64,000 nt of DNA, taken from NCBI GenBank assembly GCA_964559135.1, contig CAZLGG010000005.1, positions 16,936 through 80,935 of the forward strand. The letters run 5' to 3'. Positions 42,313 to 52,480 of the stretch are shown piece by piece. Position 1 is the stretch's first letter. Each line of letters opens with the position of its first letter. The position numbers and the translations under genes were made by a program. The notes under the pieces are model-generated. The model worked only from the letters and a program-made list of their open reading frames with translations. It made no database searches and was not told the origin of the DNA. This DNA comes from DRQF01 sp964559135. GTDB taxonomy: Bacteria > Planctomycetota > GCA-002687715 > DRQF01.

Positions 42313-44220
42313 ATGGAATTGAATGTTCTCAGAGCTGCCGAGATCCAGGCGGCCCAATGTCCAGTCCTGCTTCTCGGCTCACCGGGCCATTCTCGCGTCC
42401 TACCTCTTCAGAGTGAACGCACGACCGTCGGTTCCGCCCCCGCCTGCGAGGGAGTGATCCAAGGACTGGGGGTCGCTCCTCGACACTTTCTCGTTCAGCG
42501 ACGCGAAGATGGAGCTTTCGAAGTCTTCGCCCTCTCCCCGTCCCACCCAGTTCTCAAGAACGGGACGTGCGTCGAAGCCGCCAGTCTTTCCTGCGGTGAC
42601 GTCCTCCGAGCGGGCTCGGTGAAAGCCGTGTTCCTCGATCCATCGGCCGACGTGATGCCCTCCGGCTATCAACTCCTGGCCCTTCCCATTCCGCCGGCGA
42701 TGATCGCCGCGGAGCGCGCCAAGGCCCACCGCAAGCAAGCGACCAGGCTCGGCCTCCATGAGGCCGACTTCAACTCGGTGCTCCTGGACGCGCTCAAGAA
42801 TACGCCGTGGCTGCTCCTCTCACTCCTCCTCCATGCCCTTCTCCTCATATTCATCATGAAGGTCTTCGACGAGGCTACGTCGACGCCGCCCCCTCCCCCC
42901 GAAGTCAGTTTCGACCTCTCCGACGAACCTGTGGACGGCGACGATGAACTCGAAGAGCTGACCATGGAAGAGCCCGAGGACGAGGAATCGGAGATGCTCC
43001 CCCCCGAAGTCGAGCCCGTCGAACTCGAAGCCCCGGACGACATCGACACGCCCGACGGAGCCGGCGAGAATCCCGAATGGTACTCCTCGGTGGATGCGGC
43101 GGGGCTGGGCAGCGGAGCCCCCGGGTTCACGGGAAGCGTCGCTCGCAACGGTGGGCTCACGCGTCGACTGCGGCGCGCCGCGGGAAGTCGCGTGCGCAAC
43201 GCCGTCGGGCGCTACCAAAGGAGCGGACTCGACATCGTCTTCGTCATCGACGCCACCGGGTCCATGGAGGGGGAGATCAACGCGGCGCGGGAGAAACTCT
43301 CCGATCTGATCACCCTCCTCGAAGCGTTCAACGTGGGCTTCCGCATCGGCGTGGTCGCCTATCGCGACAAGGGAGACGCCTTTCTCACCCGCAGTCTGCC
43401 CCTGACGTCGAACCGCTACCAGGCGGTGGATTTCCTGGATCGCCTGTCCGCCAACGGAGGCGGCGACACGCCGGAAGCGGTCCTCGAGGGGATCGAACTG
43501 GCCTTCCGCATGCGATTCGCAAGGGCGGCTCGCAAGGTGGCCGTCCTTGTCGGCGATGCCCCTCCCCACGACGGGACGACGAAGAAGCTGCTCCGCCTCG
43601 TCAAGGGCTTCGTGGCCAAGGACGGCGTACTCCACACCGTTTTCACCAGTACCCGAAGCGCCCTTTTCCTCTCGAACGAAACCCGCGAGGTGTTCGCGAA
43701 ACTGGCCAAGACGGGAGGCGGTCGTTTTCTCGAACTGAGACGTGACCAGGAGTTGGTCGATGAGATTCTTGCCGCCACGCTGAACGCGGGCAGCCGGTCG
43801 GAGGTGTCCCGACTCCGGGAGGAGGCGAGCAAGGGGCTCAGCGCACGAATCCTCCGCAACCGCTTGGAGGCGAAGGATGCGGCTTTCGCTGAACGCCAAC
43901 TCTCGCTCCCGGCCCTGCATCCGCTCTTGCCCCTCGAACTTCTCCGGCACAACGACCCCGCCTTTCTCGGAGCCTGGCTGAAGGTGCTTCGCTCGTCCAA
44001 GAGCACCACGCGGGCTCGTTGGCTGGCCACGGTGCTGCTCCGTCGCGTAGTCCGACACATGGATCGCTACGAGTCCCTTCCCGAAACGCTTTTGGACGCC
44101 GTCGAGGCCTACTCCCCGGATCTTCCTCGAAGTCGCCAACGTCGCCTCCTCGTGCAGATCGCGCGCGGCCTGTACGACACGGGCCACCTCGCTACGGCAC
44201 CCCAACCCAAAAAACACTGA
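42313..44220 (+). CDS. FHA-like domain - membrane anchor - von Willebrand factor A protein
   Basis: A 635-residue protein. Residues 18-110 look like an FHA domain (TTVGSAPACEGVI, VAPRHFLVQRREDGAFEVF), although its key residues are weakly kept. One membrane segment (163-184, LLLSLLLHALLLIFIMKVF) is followed by an acidic, proline-rich linker (195-260) and a vWA domain (about 305-480). The MIDAS motif DATGSMEG is present (DxTGS form), with the later GGGDTPEA and LVGDAPPHDG. The C-terminal 150 residues are helical and basic. Topology predicts FHA inside and vWA outside. Neighbours are pdxJ and an efflux operon; function unknown. Confidence 0.8.
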   Translation: MELNVLRAAEIQAAQCPVLLLGSPGHSRVLPLQSERTTVGSAPACEGVIQGLGVAPRHFLVQRREDGAFEVFALSPSHPVLKNGTCVEAASLSCGDVLRAGSVKAVFLDPSADVMPSGYQLLALPIPPAMIAAERAKAHRKQATRLGLHEADFNSVLLDALKNTPWLLLSLLLHALLLIFIMKVFDEATSTPPPPPEVSFDLSDEPVDGDDELEELTMEEPEDEESEMLPPEVEPVELEAPDDIDTPDGAGENPEWYSSVDAAGLGSGAPGFTGSVARNGGLTRRLRRAAGSRVRNAVGRYQRSGLDIVFVIDATGSMEGEINAAREKLSDLITLLEAFNVGFRIGVVAYRDKGDAFLTRSLPLTSNRYQAVDFLDRLSANGGGDTPEAVLEGIELAFRMRFARAARKVAVLVGDAPPHDGTTKKLLRLVKGFVAKDGVLHTVFTSTRSALFLSNETREVFAKLAKTGGGRFLELRRDQELVDEILAATLNAGSRSEVSRLREEASKGLSARILRNRLEAKDAAFAERQLSLPALHPLLPLELLRHNDPAFLGAWLKVLRSSKSTTRARWLATVLLRRVVRHMDRYESLPETLLDAVEAYSPDLPRSRQRRLLVQIARGLYDTGHLATAPQPKKH

Positions 44221-44293
44221 GCGCCGCCGAGTCTCCACGCAGCAGCGTGGCGAGATTGGGAGTCCCGCTCGTGAATCGGTACAATTCCTCGCG

Positions 44294-45691
44294 ATGCACG
44301 AGGCCCGTTGCCAATTCTTTCCTACGGCCCTGGCTGCTCTGATCACGGGCATCTTGTTTTGCGCTTGCGGGGGTTGCGTTCAGGTGGACGCCACGGCCGA
44401 CTTCGAAGCGACGGCCAGGATCATTCGGGCTCGCACCGGCGCAAGCGGCTTCTCGGTGAGCAAAGCGGAAACGCCCTCTCCCATCGAAAACGCCGGCGAC
44501 ACGGCTCCAGAACTCGACAGGGAGCAGGCGGTCGCCCTGGCCCTCATGAACAACCCCGAATTCCGAGCAAGGCTCGAAGACGTGGGGATCGCCCGCGCCG
44601 ACTTGGTGGCAGCCGGAATCCCAAGTAACCCTCTGCTCACTTTCAGCGCCCGCGCGCCGACGGGACCTGGCCTTGCCAACCTCAGCGGTACGATCCTGCA
44701 GACCATCACCGAGCTCCTTCTCATTCCGAGCCGTGAGCGCGTCGCTCGAGCACGACTCGAGAAGACGCATCTGGACGTTGCCCGCGCGGCGGTCGAGCTT
44801 GCCGCCTCGGTTCGCGAGGCTTGGAACATGGCCGTCGCCCGTCGGACCTCCCTGACCGTCATCCGTGAGGAGAAAGCCGTTCTCGAACGGGCTCGATCGC
44901 TGGTGCAGGACCAGGTCGACGCGGGCCTGGCGGACGTCCACGACCTCAATCTGGCCAAGGCCCAGGTCTTGGACATCCAACGGCAGGAACTCGTGGCCGA
45001 ACGGGAGGCTCGAGACAGTCTCCTCAGTCTCCGGTTCTTGCTCGGCCTCGCCCGCTCGCCGCGCGGCGTGTCTCTCCGGGGAGCCCTGGACACAGGGACG
45101 GGGACTCCCTCCGTCCCTCGACTCCTCGAGCAGGCATTGACGACGCGGCTCGATGTGGAGATTGCCATCCTCGAGGCCCGCGCCGCCGACCTGGATCTCG
45201 AGCGCGCATCGGGTGAGGCCATCCCCGCACTGTCCGTCGGGATCGACGTCGAACGGCCGGAGAGCCCCCCTTCGATCCTCGGCCCAGCCATCGAGTTCGA
45301 ATTACCTGTATTCGGGACGAGCAGTCCCGAAATCGCACGAACGCGATTCGCGGCCGTCCAGGCGCGCCGTCGCCTCCAATCCACGCTCGACCGTGTCGCA
45401 AGGGAAGTGCGTACGGCCGCGCTCGGATTGGAGTCTTCCCAGCAGATGATTCGGCTGTACGAGGAGTCGCTCATCCCCGCCGCAGAGGCCAACGTCGCCG
45501 CGGCGTCTCGAGCTTATTCGGCCGGCACCCGCGACATCCTCATTCTCATCGAAGCGGAGCGGACTCTCATCCGACGACGGCGCGGCCTCATCGACGCGAT
45601 GCTCTCTCTCGCGCAAGCGCGCTCGGCACTTCTGCGGGCAGTCGGCAGTCCGTTCAATGATCAACCGAGCCCAGGAGAGCAGACACGATGA
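44294..45691 (+). CDS. TolC-type outer-membrane efflux lipoprotein
   Basis: A 465-residue outer membrane factor of RND systems. A lipoprotein signal is seen (ITGILFCACGGC; lipidation at one of the cysteines near residue 24-28). The coiled helices of the TolC/CusC repeat follow in two copies (LALMNNPEFRARLEDVGIARADLVAA and the second repeat at about 275-440, with LDVEIAILEARAADLDLERA). It comes first in a coupled three-gene unit OMF-RND pump-membrane fusion protein, overlapping the pump by 4 bases. CusC or OprM relatives likely; substrate unknown. Confidence 0.88.
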   Translation: MHEARCQFFPTALAALITGILFCACGGCVQVDATADFEATARIIRARTGASGFSVSKAETPSPIENAGDTAPELDREQAVALALMNNPEFRARLEDVGIARADLVAAGIPSNPLLTFSARAPTGPGLANLSGTILQTITELLLIPSRERVARARLEKTHLDVARAAVELAASVREAWNMAVARRTSLTVIREEKAVLERARSLVQDQVDAGLADVHDLNLAKAQVLDIQRQELVAEREARDSLLSLRFLLGLARSPRGVSLRGALDTGTGTPSVPRLLEQALTTRLDVEIAILEARAADLDLERASGEAIPALSVGIDVERPESPPSILGPAIEFELPVFGTSSPEIARTRFAAVQARRRLQSTLDRVAREVRTAALGLESSQQMIRLYEESLIPAAEANVAAASRAYSAGTRDILILIEAERTLIRRRRGLIDAMLSLAQARSALLRAVGSPFNDQPSPGEQTR

Positions 45692-48600
45692 CATCGGCAA
45701 GACGGATCGGCGACGTCATCTTCTCCCACAGGAAAGCCATCATCTTCCTGACTGTCGCCCTCTGCCTGGCCGGCGCCCATTCCGCCCGGACGTTGCCCAC
45801 GTCGGTCTTTCCGCAGACGAACTTCCCGCGCGTCGTGATCCTCATCGACAACGGCGTCATGCCCGTCGACGAAATGATGGCAACAGTCACGCGCCCCGTC
45901 GAAGAAGCCATGCGGAACATCCAAGGCGTCCAGACGATCCGCTCGTCGACCAGTCGCGGCTCGGCCGAGGTCAACGTCTTCTTCGATTGGTCGACCGACA
46001 TGATCCAGTCGGAGCTCTATGTCCTCGGCCGACTCTCTCAGATCCGCTCGGGTCTGCCGCCCCAGGCGAGCTTTGCCGTTCATCGTCTGACGTTCAAGGC
46101 CTTTCCTATCTTCGGAATCAGCCTGACGAGCCGCCGTCGGAGTGTCACCGAACTCTGGACGCAGGCCCGCTATGAACTCAGTCCCCGACTGTTGGCCTTG
46201 GAGGGCGTGGCCCGAATCAACGTCGTGGGTGGAAGCCGCCCCGAATTCCATGTCGTCATCGATCCGGCGGAGTTGGCGGCCCGGCACCTGACTTTGGACG
46301 AAATCTCCCAGGCGATCGGGAATGCCAATGTCGTCGTCTCCGCGGGAATGCGTGAAGAGGACCGGCAGCTCTATCTGACGACCGTCGACAACCGATTTCG
46401 CAACAAAGAGGAGATCGAGGATGCCGTGGTGGCATGGGTCTCCGGGTCGGCCGTGCGTATTCGAGACATCGGCTCTGTTCGACCTGGGTCCGAACCTCGC
46501 TACAACGTGGTCACGGCCGATGGTCGGGATGCCGTACTTCTCAACGTCTACGGTCAACCCGGCAGTGACACGCTGGGGATCGCGGAGTCCCTGCGAGGCG
46601 AGCTGAAGAAGTTCAAGGAAGAACTCCCACCGGACATGCGACTGGCGTTCTTCTATGATCAGTCCCAGTTCGTCGAGGAGGGCGTCGCCAGTGTCTGGGA
46701 GAGTATCTTCGCCGGATTGGCCCTGGCGGCCCTCGTACTCTTCGTCTTCCTCAGACGCATCGGCCCCACGATCGTGGCGACGGCGGTCATTCCCGTGACG
46801 GTGTTGTTGACGATCCTGGGCCTAAGAGCCGTGGGCATGTCGTTCAACCTGATGACGCTCGGAGGGATCGCTGCCGCCATCGGCATGGTGATCGACGACG
46901 CCATCGTCATCGTCGAAGCGATCCATTCCTGGGTTTCTTCCGGTCTCGACGCGGCCCAAGCCTCCACGCGAGCCATTCAGGAGGTCGGTCTGCCTCTCAT
47001 TGGCAGCACGCTGACTCCGGTGGTCGTGTTCATTCCCCTGGCGTTCCTTGACGGCGTTCCAGGCGTCTTTTTCCGAGCCCTGGCCTTGACCATGGTCTTC
47101 GCCCTGCTGGGCTCCCTCCTGCTCGCTTTGACTTGGACTCCCGCCATCGCCTCTTTGCTCATGCGACCGCCACGCATCGCGCGGCCGGATGGGGCTCACG
47201 GTGGATTCCTGCTGCGAGGTGTCGTCGCGCTCTATGAAAACGCGGTGCGACGCGCTCTGCGATACTGGATCGTCACCGTCCTCTGCATTGCCGCGGCATT
47301 CTTCGGCGGCGTGGTCCTCTACGGTCGACTCGAGAGTGACTTTCTTCCCGCCCAAGACGAGGGCGCCTTCGTTCTCGACTACTTCACACGCCCCGGAACG
47401 AGTCTCACCGAAACGGACCGCATCCTTCGACACGTGGAGAACATCCTCTTGGCGACTCCCGAGGTCGAGAGCTTTTCACGTCGGACCGGCGCCCGCCTGG
47501 CTCTCGCCATCGGCGAACCCAATACGGGTGACTTCCTCGTCAAACTCAAGGCGCGTCGCTCCGCCTCGACATCCGACGTGATCGATCGGCTGCGCGCGGA
47601 GATTCACCGGGCGGAGCCTGCCCTTCAGACGGAGTTTCCCGGTGTTCTGAGCGATCTGATCGGCGATCTCACGTGGTCACCGGACCCCGTCGAAATCAAG
47701 ATCTTTTCGTCCGACGTGGGAGTGCTGAAAAAAAAGGCTGCCGAGATCGCGGAGATGATCGAGGAGATGCCCGGTGTCGTCGACGTCAACAATGGACTCG
47801 TCGTCGCGGGCCCGACGTTCAGTCTCCACGTCCACGGCGCGGCGGCCGCTCGGCTGGGATTGACGCCTCGCGCCGTGGGCGGAAGCCTGAGGACGGCGCT
47901 CCTCGGCGAGCCCGTGAGCCATGTGCTCGAGGGCGATCGGGCCCTTCCCATTCGAGTCCTACTCGACCGATCGACCGTCGCCACGTCCAAGGATCTCTCG
48001 ACGATGCTCTTGGGCACGCCCGGCAAGAGCCGCAGCGCCCTCACGGATGTCGCGACGACTCAGGTTCGACCTGGCATCCTCGAGATGCACCGTGAAAACC
48101 TTCGGCAACTCGTCGCAGTCTCGGCTCGCTTCTCCGGGATCGATCTCGGCCACGGCATCGCCCGTATCCAGAGCCGCCTCGCAAAGGACCTGGAGCTGCC
48201 CCCGGATGCACGTCTCGAATTCGGCGGGCTCTTCAAGCAACAACAGGATTCCTTCCGCAACCTCGGTCTCGTCCTCGCGGCAGCCATTCTTCTGGTGTAC
48301 GGTGTGCTGCTTTTGGAATTCCGCTCCTTCCAGAAAGCATTGGCCATCGTCCTCGGTTCGGTGCTCGCGCTGATGGGAGTCGTCGGCGCCTTGGCGGCCA
48401 CCCACACGAGTGTGAACATCGTATCGCTTCTCGGCGCCATCATCGGGGTCGGCATCGTGGCGAAAAACGGAATTCTCATGCTCGACAACGTCGCGAAGCT
48501 GGAAGGCGAAGGGGTCGAACTGCAAGAGGCGCTGGTGCGATCGGGTCGAAGACGCCTGAGACCCGTGCTCATGACATCTCTGACAACCGTTCTCGGCCTC

Positions 48601-48771
48601 TTGCCACTGGCCTGGGGCGTCGGAGCCGGGGCAGACATGCTGCGCCCCATGGCCATCGCCATCATCGGTTCCCTCGTCGTCTCGCTTCTTCTCTCCCTCG
48701 TGGCGACGCCTGTCTTCTACTACGTGATGGTTCGGTCGACCACCGTCGCCCGCCGCTGGTTCCACCGATGA
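45688..48771 (+). CDS. RND efflux transporter
   Basis: A 1027-residue inner-membrane proton antiporter with the full two-fold repeat of the AcrB/CusA family (12 membrane segments). The proton-relay motif GMVIDDAIVIVEA (aspartates 403-404) is intact, as are GGIAAAIGMV, LTWTPAIASLLM and the second-half GVGIVAKNGILMLDN and LRPVLMTSLTTVLGLLP. The DD pair favours HAE1-type drug efflux over CusA heavy-metal pumps. Start ATG overlaps the TolC-gene stop (ATGA). The membrane fusion gene follows at once. Confidence 0.93.
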   Translation: MTSARRIGDVIFSHRKAIIFLTVALCLAGAHSARTLPTSVFPQTNFPRVVILIDNGVMPVDEMMATVTRPVEEAMRNIQGVQTIRSSTSRGSAEVNVFFDWSTDMIQSELYVLGRLSQIRSGLPPQASFAVHRLTFKAFPIFGISLTSRRRSVTELWTQARYELSPRLLALEGVARINVVGGSRPEFHVVIDPAELAARHLTLDEISQAIGNANVVVSAGMREEDRQLYLTTVDNRFRNKEEIEDAVVAWVSGSAVRIRDIGSVRPGSEPRYNVVTADGRDAVLLNVYGQPGSDTLGIAESLRGELKKFKEELPPDMRLAFFYDQSQFVEEGVASVWESIFAGLALAALVLFVFLRRIGPTIVATAVIPVTVLLTILGLRAVGMSFNLMTLGGIAAAIGMVIDDAIVIVEAIHSWVSSGLDAAQASTRAIQEVGLPLIGSTLTPVVVFIPLAFLDGVPGVFFRALALTMVFALLGSLLLALTWTPAIASLLMRPPRIARPDGAHGGFLLRGVVALYENAVRRALRYWIVTVLCIAAAFFGGVVLYGRLESDFLPAQDEGAFVLDYFTRPGTSLTETDRILRHVENILLATPEVESFSRRTGARLALAIGEPNTGDFLVKLKARRSASTSDVIDRLRAEIHRAEPALQTEFPGVLSDLIGDLTWSPDPVEIKIFSSDVGVLKKKAAEIAEMIEEMPGVVDVNNGLVVAGPTFSLHVHGAAAARLGLTPRAVGGSLRTALLGEPVSHVLEGDRALPIRVLLDRSTVATSKDLSTMLLGTPGKSRSALTDVATTQVRPGILEMHRENLRQLVAVSARFSGIDLGHGIARIQSRLAKDLELPPDARLEFGGLFKQQQDSFRNLGLVLAAAILLVYGVLLLEFRSFQKALAIVLGSVLALMGVVGALAATHTSVNIVSLLGAIIGVGIVAKNGILMLDNVAKLEGEGVELQEALVRSGRRRLRPVLMTSLTTVLGLLPLAWGVGAGADMLRPMAIAIIGSLVVSLLLSLVATPVFYYVMVRSTTVARRWFHR

Positions 48772-48782
48772 AGGAGAACATC

Positions 48783-50045
48783 GTGTCCCGGAGATCACCC
48801 TGGTCGTTCCTCGGTCTTACGCTCGTCGCCGGCCTTTCCGGACTCCTCGCGTGCAACCCGAGCCCGGCCGAAGCCGAAGAGAGTGAAACTCCCCAGGAGA
48901 TTGGTCCCGTCCCCGTCAAGGTCGCCAAGGCCCGCAAGAAGACGCTTCACCCGCACCTGGACCTGGTCGGGATTCTCGTCGCTGATCCCTTGAGAAGTGC
49001 AACCATCAGCTCACGTGTCGGGGGGCATCTCGCTTCCGTCGATGTGGCGGTCGGCGACTCCGTCGAGGCGGGCGCTCCCTTGGCTGCCATCGATCCTGCC
49101 CTTGCCATGGCCACCCGCGACCGCGCCCAAGCGACCGTCGAGGAGGCCCGGGCGGCTCTCGAGCGGCTCAGGAACGGTCCGCGGCTGGAAGAGATCGAGA
49201 CCGGCGCCCAGGAGGCCTTGCGAGCGCAAGCCGCGCTCGAGGCCAAGCGATTGCGCTTGGATGCCGCGAAAGCCCTGCTTGCCAAAAACGAACTGGCAGC
49301 GGTGAAGGTGAAGGAGCTCGCCGCCGATGTCGCCGTCACCCAGGCCGAGTTCAAGAAGGCCCAAGCCCGCTTGAACCTCCTCCGCGCGGGGACCCGTCCG
49401 GAGTCGATTCACGAGGCAAAAGCGCGCCTCGATCGAGCGCTGGCGGACCTCGCCGCGGCCGACCTCCAGGTCGGGTATCACTCCATCACCTCCCCACTCG
49501 CCGGGACGGTGCTCTCCGTCGGCGTCCGCCGTGGAGCCGAGGTCGCCCGGGGTTCCATCCTGGCCGAGGTCGCCGATCTGAGTGAGATCTTGGCTGAAGT
49601 GAGAGTCCCGGGCCGTGCCTATGCGCGCCTGACGATGGGAGCCACGGCAACCGTAAGCGTCATCGGGCGGCGGGACAGGGCTGTCACCGGTCGACTCGTG
49701 CGCACGGCGGGCTCGGCGGACCCCGCCAACGGCGAGATGATCGTCTGGGTGGCCGTCCCCAACGAGGGTCGTCGCCTTCGGCCAGGTCTCACCTGTCATG
49801 TTTCCCTCGCGCTCGATGAGATCGCGGATTGTGTCGTCGTGCCGACGGAAGCGGTGGCGGACCGCTTCGGCAAGCCCGTGATCAGCGTCATGCGAGACGG
49901 AGCCGCCCACGAGGTTCCCGTGACCCTGGGGCTGCGGGTCGGCGCGGACACCCAGGTCTTGGAGGGGATCGGTGCTGGAGAGACCGTGATCCTTGAAGGC
50001 GGCTACGGGCTCCCTGATGGATGCCCGGTCGAGGTCCTCCATTGA
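48783..50045 (+). CDS. RND efflux periplasmic adaptor (membrane fusion) lipoprotein
   Basis: A 420-residue adaptor linking pump and outer-membrane channel. A lipoprotein signal is visible (LTLVAGLSGLLAC, cysteine near residue 24). The lipoyl/biotinyl-like half (ISSRVGGHLASVDVAVGDSVEAGAPLAAI), a long coiled-coil hairpin (95-200), the second lipoyl half (ITSPLAGTVLSVGVRRGAEVARGS) and the beta-barrel part are in the usual order. Start set at GTG 48783 because AAGGAG lies 6 bases before it; the ATG 48768 that overlaps the pump stop has none. The ECF-sigma gene is convergent 14 bases away. Confidence 0.88.
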   Translation: MSRRSPWSFLGLTLVAGLSGLLACNPSPAEAEESETPQEIGPVPVKVAKARKKTLHPHLDLVGILVADPLRSATISSRVGGHLASVDVAVGDSVEAGAPLAAIDPALAMATRDRAQATVEEARAALERLRNGPRLEEIETGAQEALRAQAALEAKRLRLDAAKALLAKNELAAVKVKELAADVAVTQAEFKKAQARLNLLRAGTRPESIHEAKARLDRALADLAAADLQVGYHSITSPLAGTVLSVGVRRGAEVARGSILAEVADLSEILAEVRVPGRAYARLTMGATATVSVIGRRDRAVTGRLVRTAGSADPANGEMIVWVAVPNEGRRLRPGLTCHVSLALDEIADCVVVPTEAVADRFGKPVISVMRDGAAHEVPVTLGLRVGADTQVLEGIGAGETVILEGGYGLPDGCPVEVLH

Positions 50046-50059
50046 TACCATCCCTCCCG

Positions 50060-52480
50060 CTATCGCGCCGTGAAGTACCCGAAGATCTCGATGTCCGCGG
50101 CGGAGGAGTTCAGGATCTCGGCGTAGGAGGATCTCTCGTCCCCTGACTTCAGGACCAGTTCACCGTCCCACCTCGCGGTCGTGCGCTCGGGCAACCTCTT
50201 CAGCCGAACGATCGTCTTCCCTCCGAGGCGGAGAGTGAATCCTCCGGGACCGTTGCTGTCCCCGGCTGTCGTCGCCGTGTATTCGACCCGCGTGACGACC
50301 CAGACCTGGCCCCATGGGATCAGTCCTCCTTCGAGGTAGGCGCGAGAACGCTCCTTGATCCCGATGACCCCCTCCGTCTCGAAGGGCGCCTGCACGAGGT
50401 CGTCCAGATAGGCGTTCTTCGAACCGTCGAGGAAGACCCGCCGGGGGTTGCCGCCGCCGGCGCCGCCGCGCATTCGAATCCGGACCACCGGAGTGCGCAT
50501 CTCCTTGTTGGGGTCGCGGAGACCCCGCATGATTCTCTGCAGCAGACGGACGTCGGTGATCACCTTCCAGGTGAACGCAAGGCCCTCATTCGGCCGCGCG
50601 CCGAGGATCCTCATGATCGTCCAACGATCGACATCGCGATCGAGGGAGTGGATCAGCAGGAGGTTTCCCGCCGCGACGTCGAGCATCGTCTTGGCGGAGA
50701 GACCTGCGAGGTCCTCGGGGCTCCAGGACTCCAGATTCGGCCGTGAGCCGAGATTCCACCCCTGACTCCTGTCGTCCGTCACAGTTTGAAGACGCAGCCG
50801 TCCGCCCCAGTCCGCGAAGTCCCGATCCGCAGACGGATCCGGGGCCGACGGTGGGCGCGGTTTCGTGAAGTCGAACGCCGAGAATTCACTCGCCATGTTG
50901 ACGTCGGAGGTGAATCCCTGTGCATGGCGCCGGGTGAGCGCGACCCCGATGCGCTTCTCGCGCGCCTCTTCCCGAAAAAAGTCGCGGATGCGGGCCACTT
51001 CTTCGAAAAGAGCCTTGCGCTCGTCCGCATAGCGACGGCGCTTCGCCTCCTTCCACGGGTCGCTGTCAAAGGCGTGCATGTCCAACAGGAAGCCCTTCTC
51101 GACCCGGGTCATCCTCCGGGTGTCATCGAAAACGGGACCGGAGGAGTTCCAGACGTAGGCGAGGACCGCATCGTTCTTCTGCCAGTCTCCGCCTGCTTCC
51201 TTCCTGTCCAGGATCGAGCAGAGCGCATAGCCGCCGTCTCGAGTCTTCAAGACGAAGACGTCGGTCCACGCCTCACGGTCGTCGCAGTGGATGCTCCGGT
51301 TCGAGCCCAATCGCGCCTCCTCGACGGAAAGAACGGCTCTGCGGAAGCAGTCGACGGAAGGACCCTCGCCCAGGTCGGGGAGATGGGGGAACCCGGCAAC
51401 GCCGTCCGGCGCCGAGAATCTGATGCTGCTGATGCCTCCCGCGCAGGTTCGGAACCACAGATCGGCCTCCTCCTCGGGCACGTGAGCGCCCCGCGCGAAG
51501 GACCAACCCTGTCGGTAATGGAGGGTGAAGGTCCCCTCCCGGAGGACGCCTGGATCGGACGCCTTCGTGTCGGCCACGGGGAGGGTCTCTCGTGGTCGAG
51601 GTGGAGTGAGATCCTCCGACGGAGGGGCGGCATCGGCGCGCCCGGGTGACGACATCCGGGGCGCGGGTCGCGTCACGACGTCGGCGGCCCCGACCGTCGT
51701 GGTCAGAGCGGAGAGTTCGTCATCCTCGGCATCGCCCCCGAGGAATCCGTCCGCCACCGAAGCCACGCCCACCACCACGACGAGAGCCGCGACAACCACA
51801 CCCGGAATGACCCAGGCCGTCCCGACGGTCGCCGTCACGCCCGCGGCGACCGCCGCGGGGGCCGTGGAAGCCGCTTGGGCCAGCACTGCCGAACGGACGC
51901 TCTCCATTCCTCCGCTCTTGAAGGGAACCAACACCGCGGGCATGGCCGCGCCGGCGGGCAGGGCCTTTCTCAGCAGCGCCAGCCCGCGATGGAGACGGGT
52001 GCGTACGGCTCCCGGCGTCATTTCCAGTCGCCTTGCGATCTCGGCCGGTGCAACGTTCTCCTCGAAAACGATCTCGATCACTTCACGGTAAGCGTTCGGA
52101 AGGCCCGCGATGGCGGAACGCAGCGTGGAGTTGCGCTCGTTGTTCTCGGCGTTCTCGTCCGGCCGGGTCACCGCCCTTTCCGGCAAGCGCTCCGGTTGAG
52201 GTCGGCGGCGCTCCCGACGCGCACGATGACGCGCTTCCCGTCGGAGAATCCCCATCAGCCATGGGGAAGCGGAGCGACGCGGATTCCATCGCTTCAAGGC
52301 GTGCATGATCGCCAAGAACGTGTCCTGAACGAGATCCTCGGCCTGCTGCGCATTCGTCGTGAGATGCAGGGCGACCTCGAACAGGGAGGGTGCCGCCTCG
52401 TCGAACAATTTGGCCAGGTCCTCGGGAAGACCGGTCTCCCGGTAACGTTTCATCAGTGCGTGAGTGGTTTCTTCTCTCAT
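50060..52480 (-). CDS. ECF sigma factor with membrane segment and long C-terminal domain
   Basis: An 806-residue protein. Residues 1-185 are an ECF sigma factor: region 2 in LVQDTFLAIMHAL and SPWLMGILRREARHRAR, region 4 HTH in EIARRLEMTPGAVRTRLHRGLALLRKAL. A membrane segment (about 220-245, VIPGVVVAALVVVVGVASV) is followed by a threonine/proline-rich linker and about 520 residues without a known fold. Such fusions are typical of Planctomycetota, where the C-terminal extracytoplasmic part may sense a signal and replace an anti-sigma factor. The ATG at 52480 was chosen for its fit with the family start (MREETTHALMKRY) and AGAAG upstream; ATGs at 52543 and 52498 have no ribosome site. Confidence 0.85.
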   Translation of the reverse strand: MREETTHALMKRYRETGLPEDLAKLFDEAAPSLFEVALHLTTNAQQAEDLVQDTFLAIMHALKRWNPRRSASPWLMGILRREARHRARRERRRPQPERLPERAVTRPDENAENNERNSTLRSAIAGLPNAYREVIEIVFEENVAPAEIARRLEMTPGAVRTRLHRGLALLRKALPAGAAMPAVLVPFKSGGMESVRSAVLAQAASTAPAAVAAGVTATVGTAWVIPGVVVAALVVVVGVASVADGFLGGDAEDDELSALTTTVGAADVVTRPAPRMSSPGRADAAPPSEDLTPPRPRETLPVADTKASDPGVLREGTFTLHYRQGWSFARGAHVPEEEADLWFRTCAGGISSIRFSAPDGVAGFPHLPDLGEGPSVDCFRRAVLSVEEARLGSNRSIHCDDREAWTDVFVLKTRDGGYALCSILDRKEAGGDWQKNDAVLAYVWNSSGPVFDDTRRMTRVEKGFLLDMHAFDSDPWKEAKRRRYADERKALFEEVARIRDFFREEAREKRIGVALTRRHAQGFTSDVNMASEFSAFDFTKPRPPSAPDPSADRDFADWGGRLRLQTVTDDRSQGWNLGSRPNLESWSPEDLAGLSAKTMLDVAAGNLLLIHSLDRDVDRWTIMRILGARPNEGLAFTWKVITDVRLLQRIMRGLRDPNKEMRTPVVRIRMRGGAGGGNPRRVFLDGSKNAYLDDLVQAPFETEGVIGIKERSRAYLEGGLIPWGQVWVVTRVEYTATTAGDSNGPGGFTLRLGGKTIVRLKRLPERTTARWDGELVLKSGDERSSYAEILNSSAADIEIFGYFTAR

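Noticed and set aside
42820..44352. 510-codon minus-strand open frame
   Set aside because: Antisense to the FHA-vWA gene, whose vWA and membrane motifs are on the plus strand.
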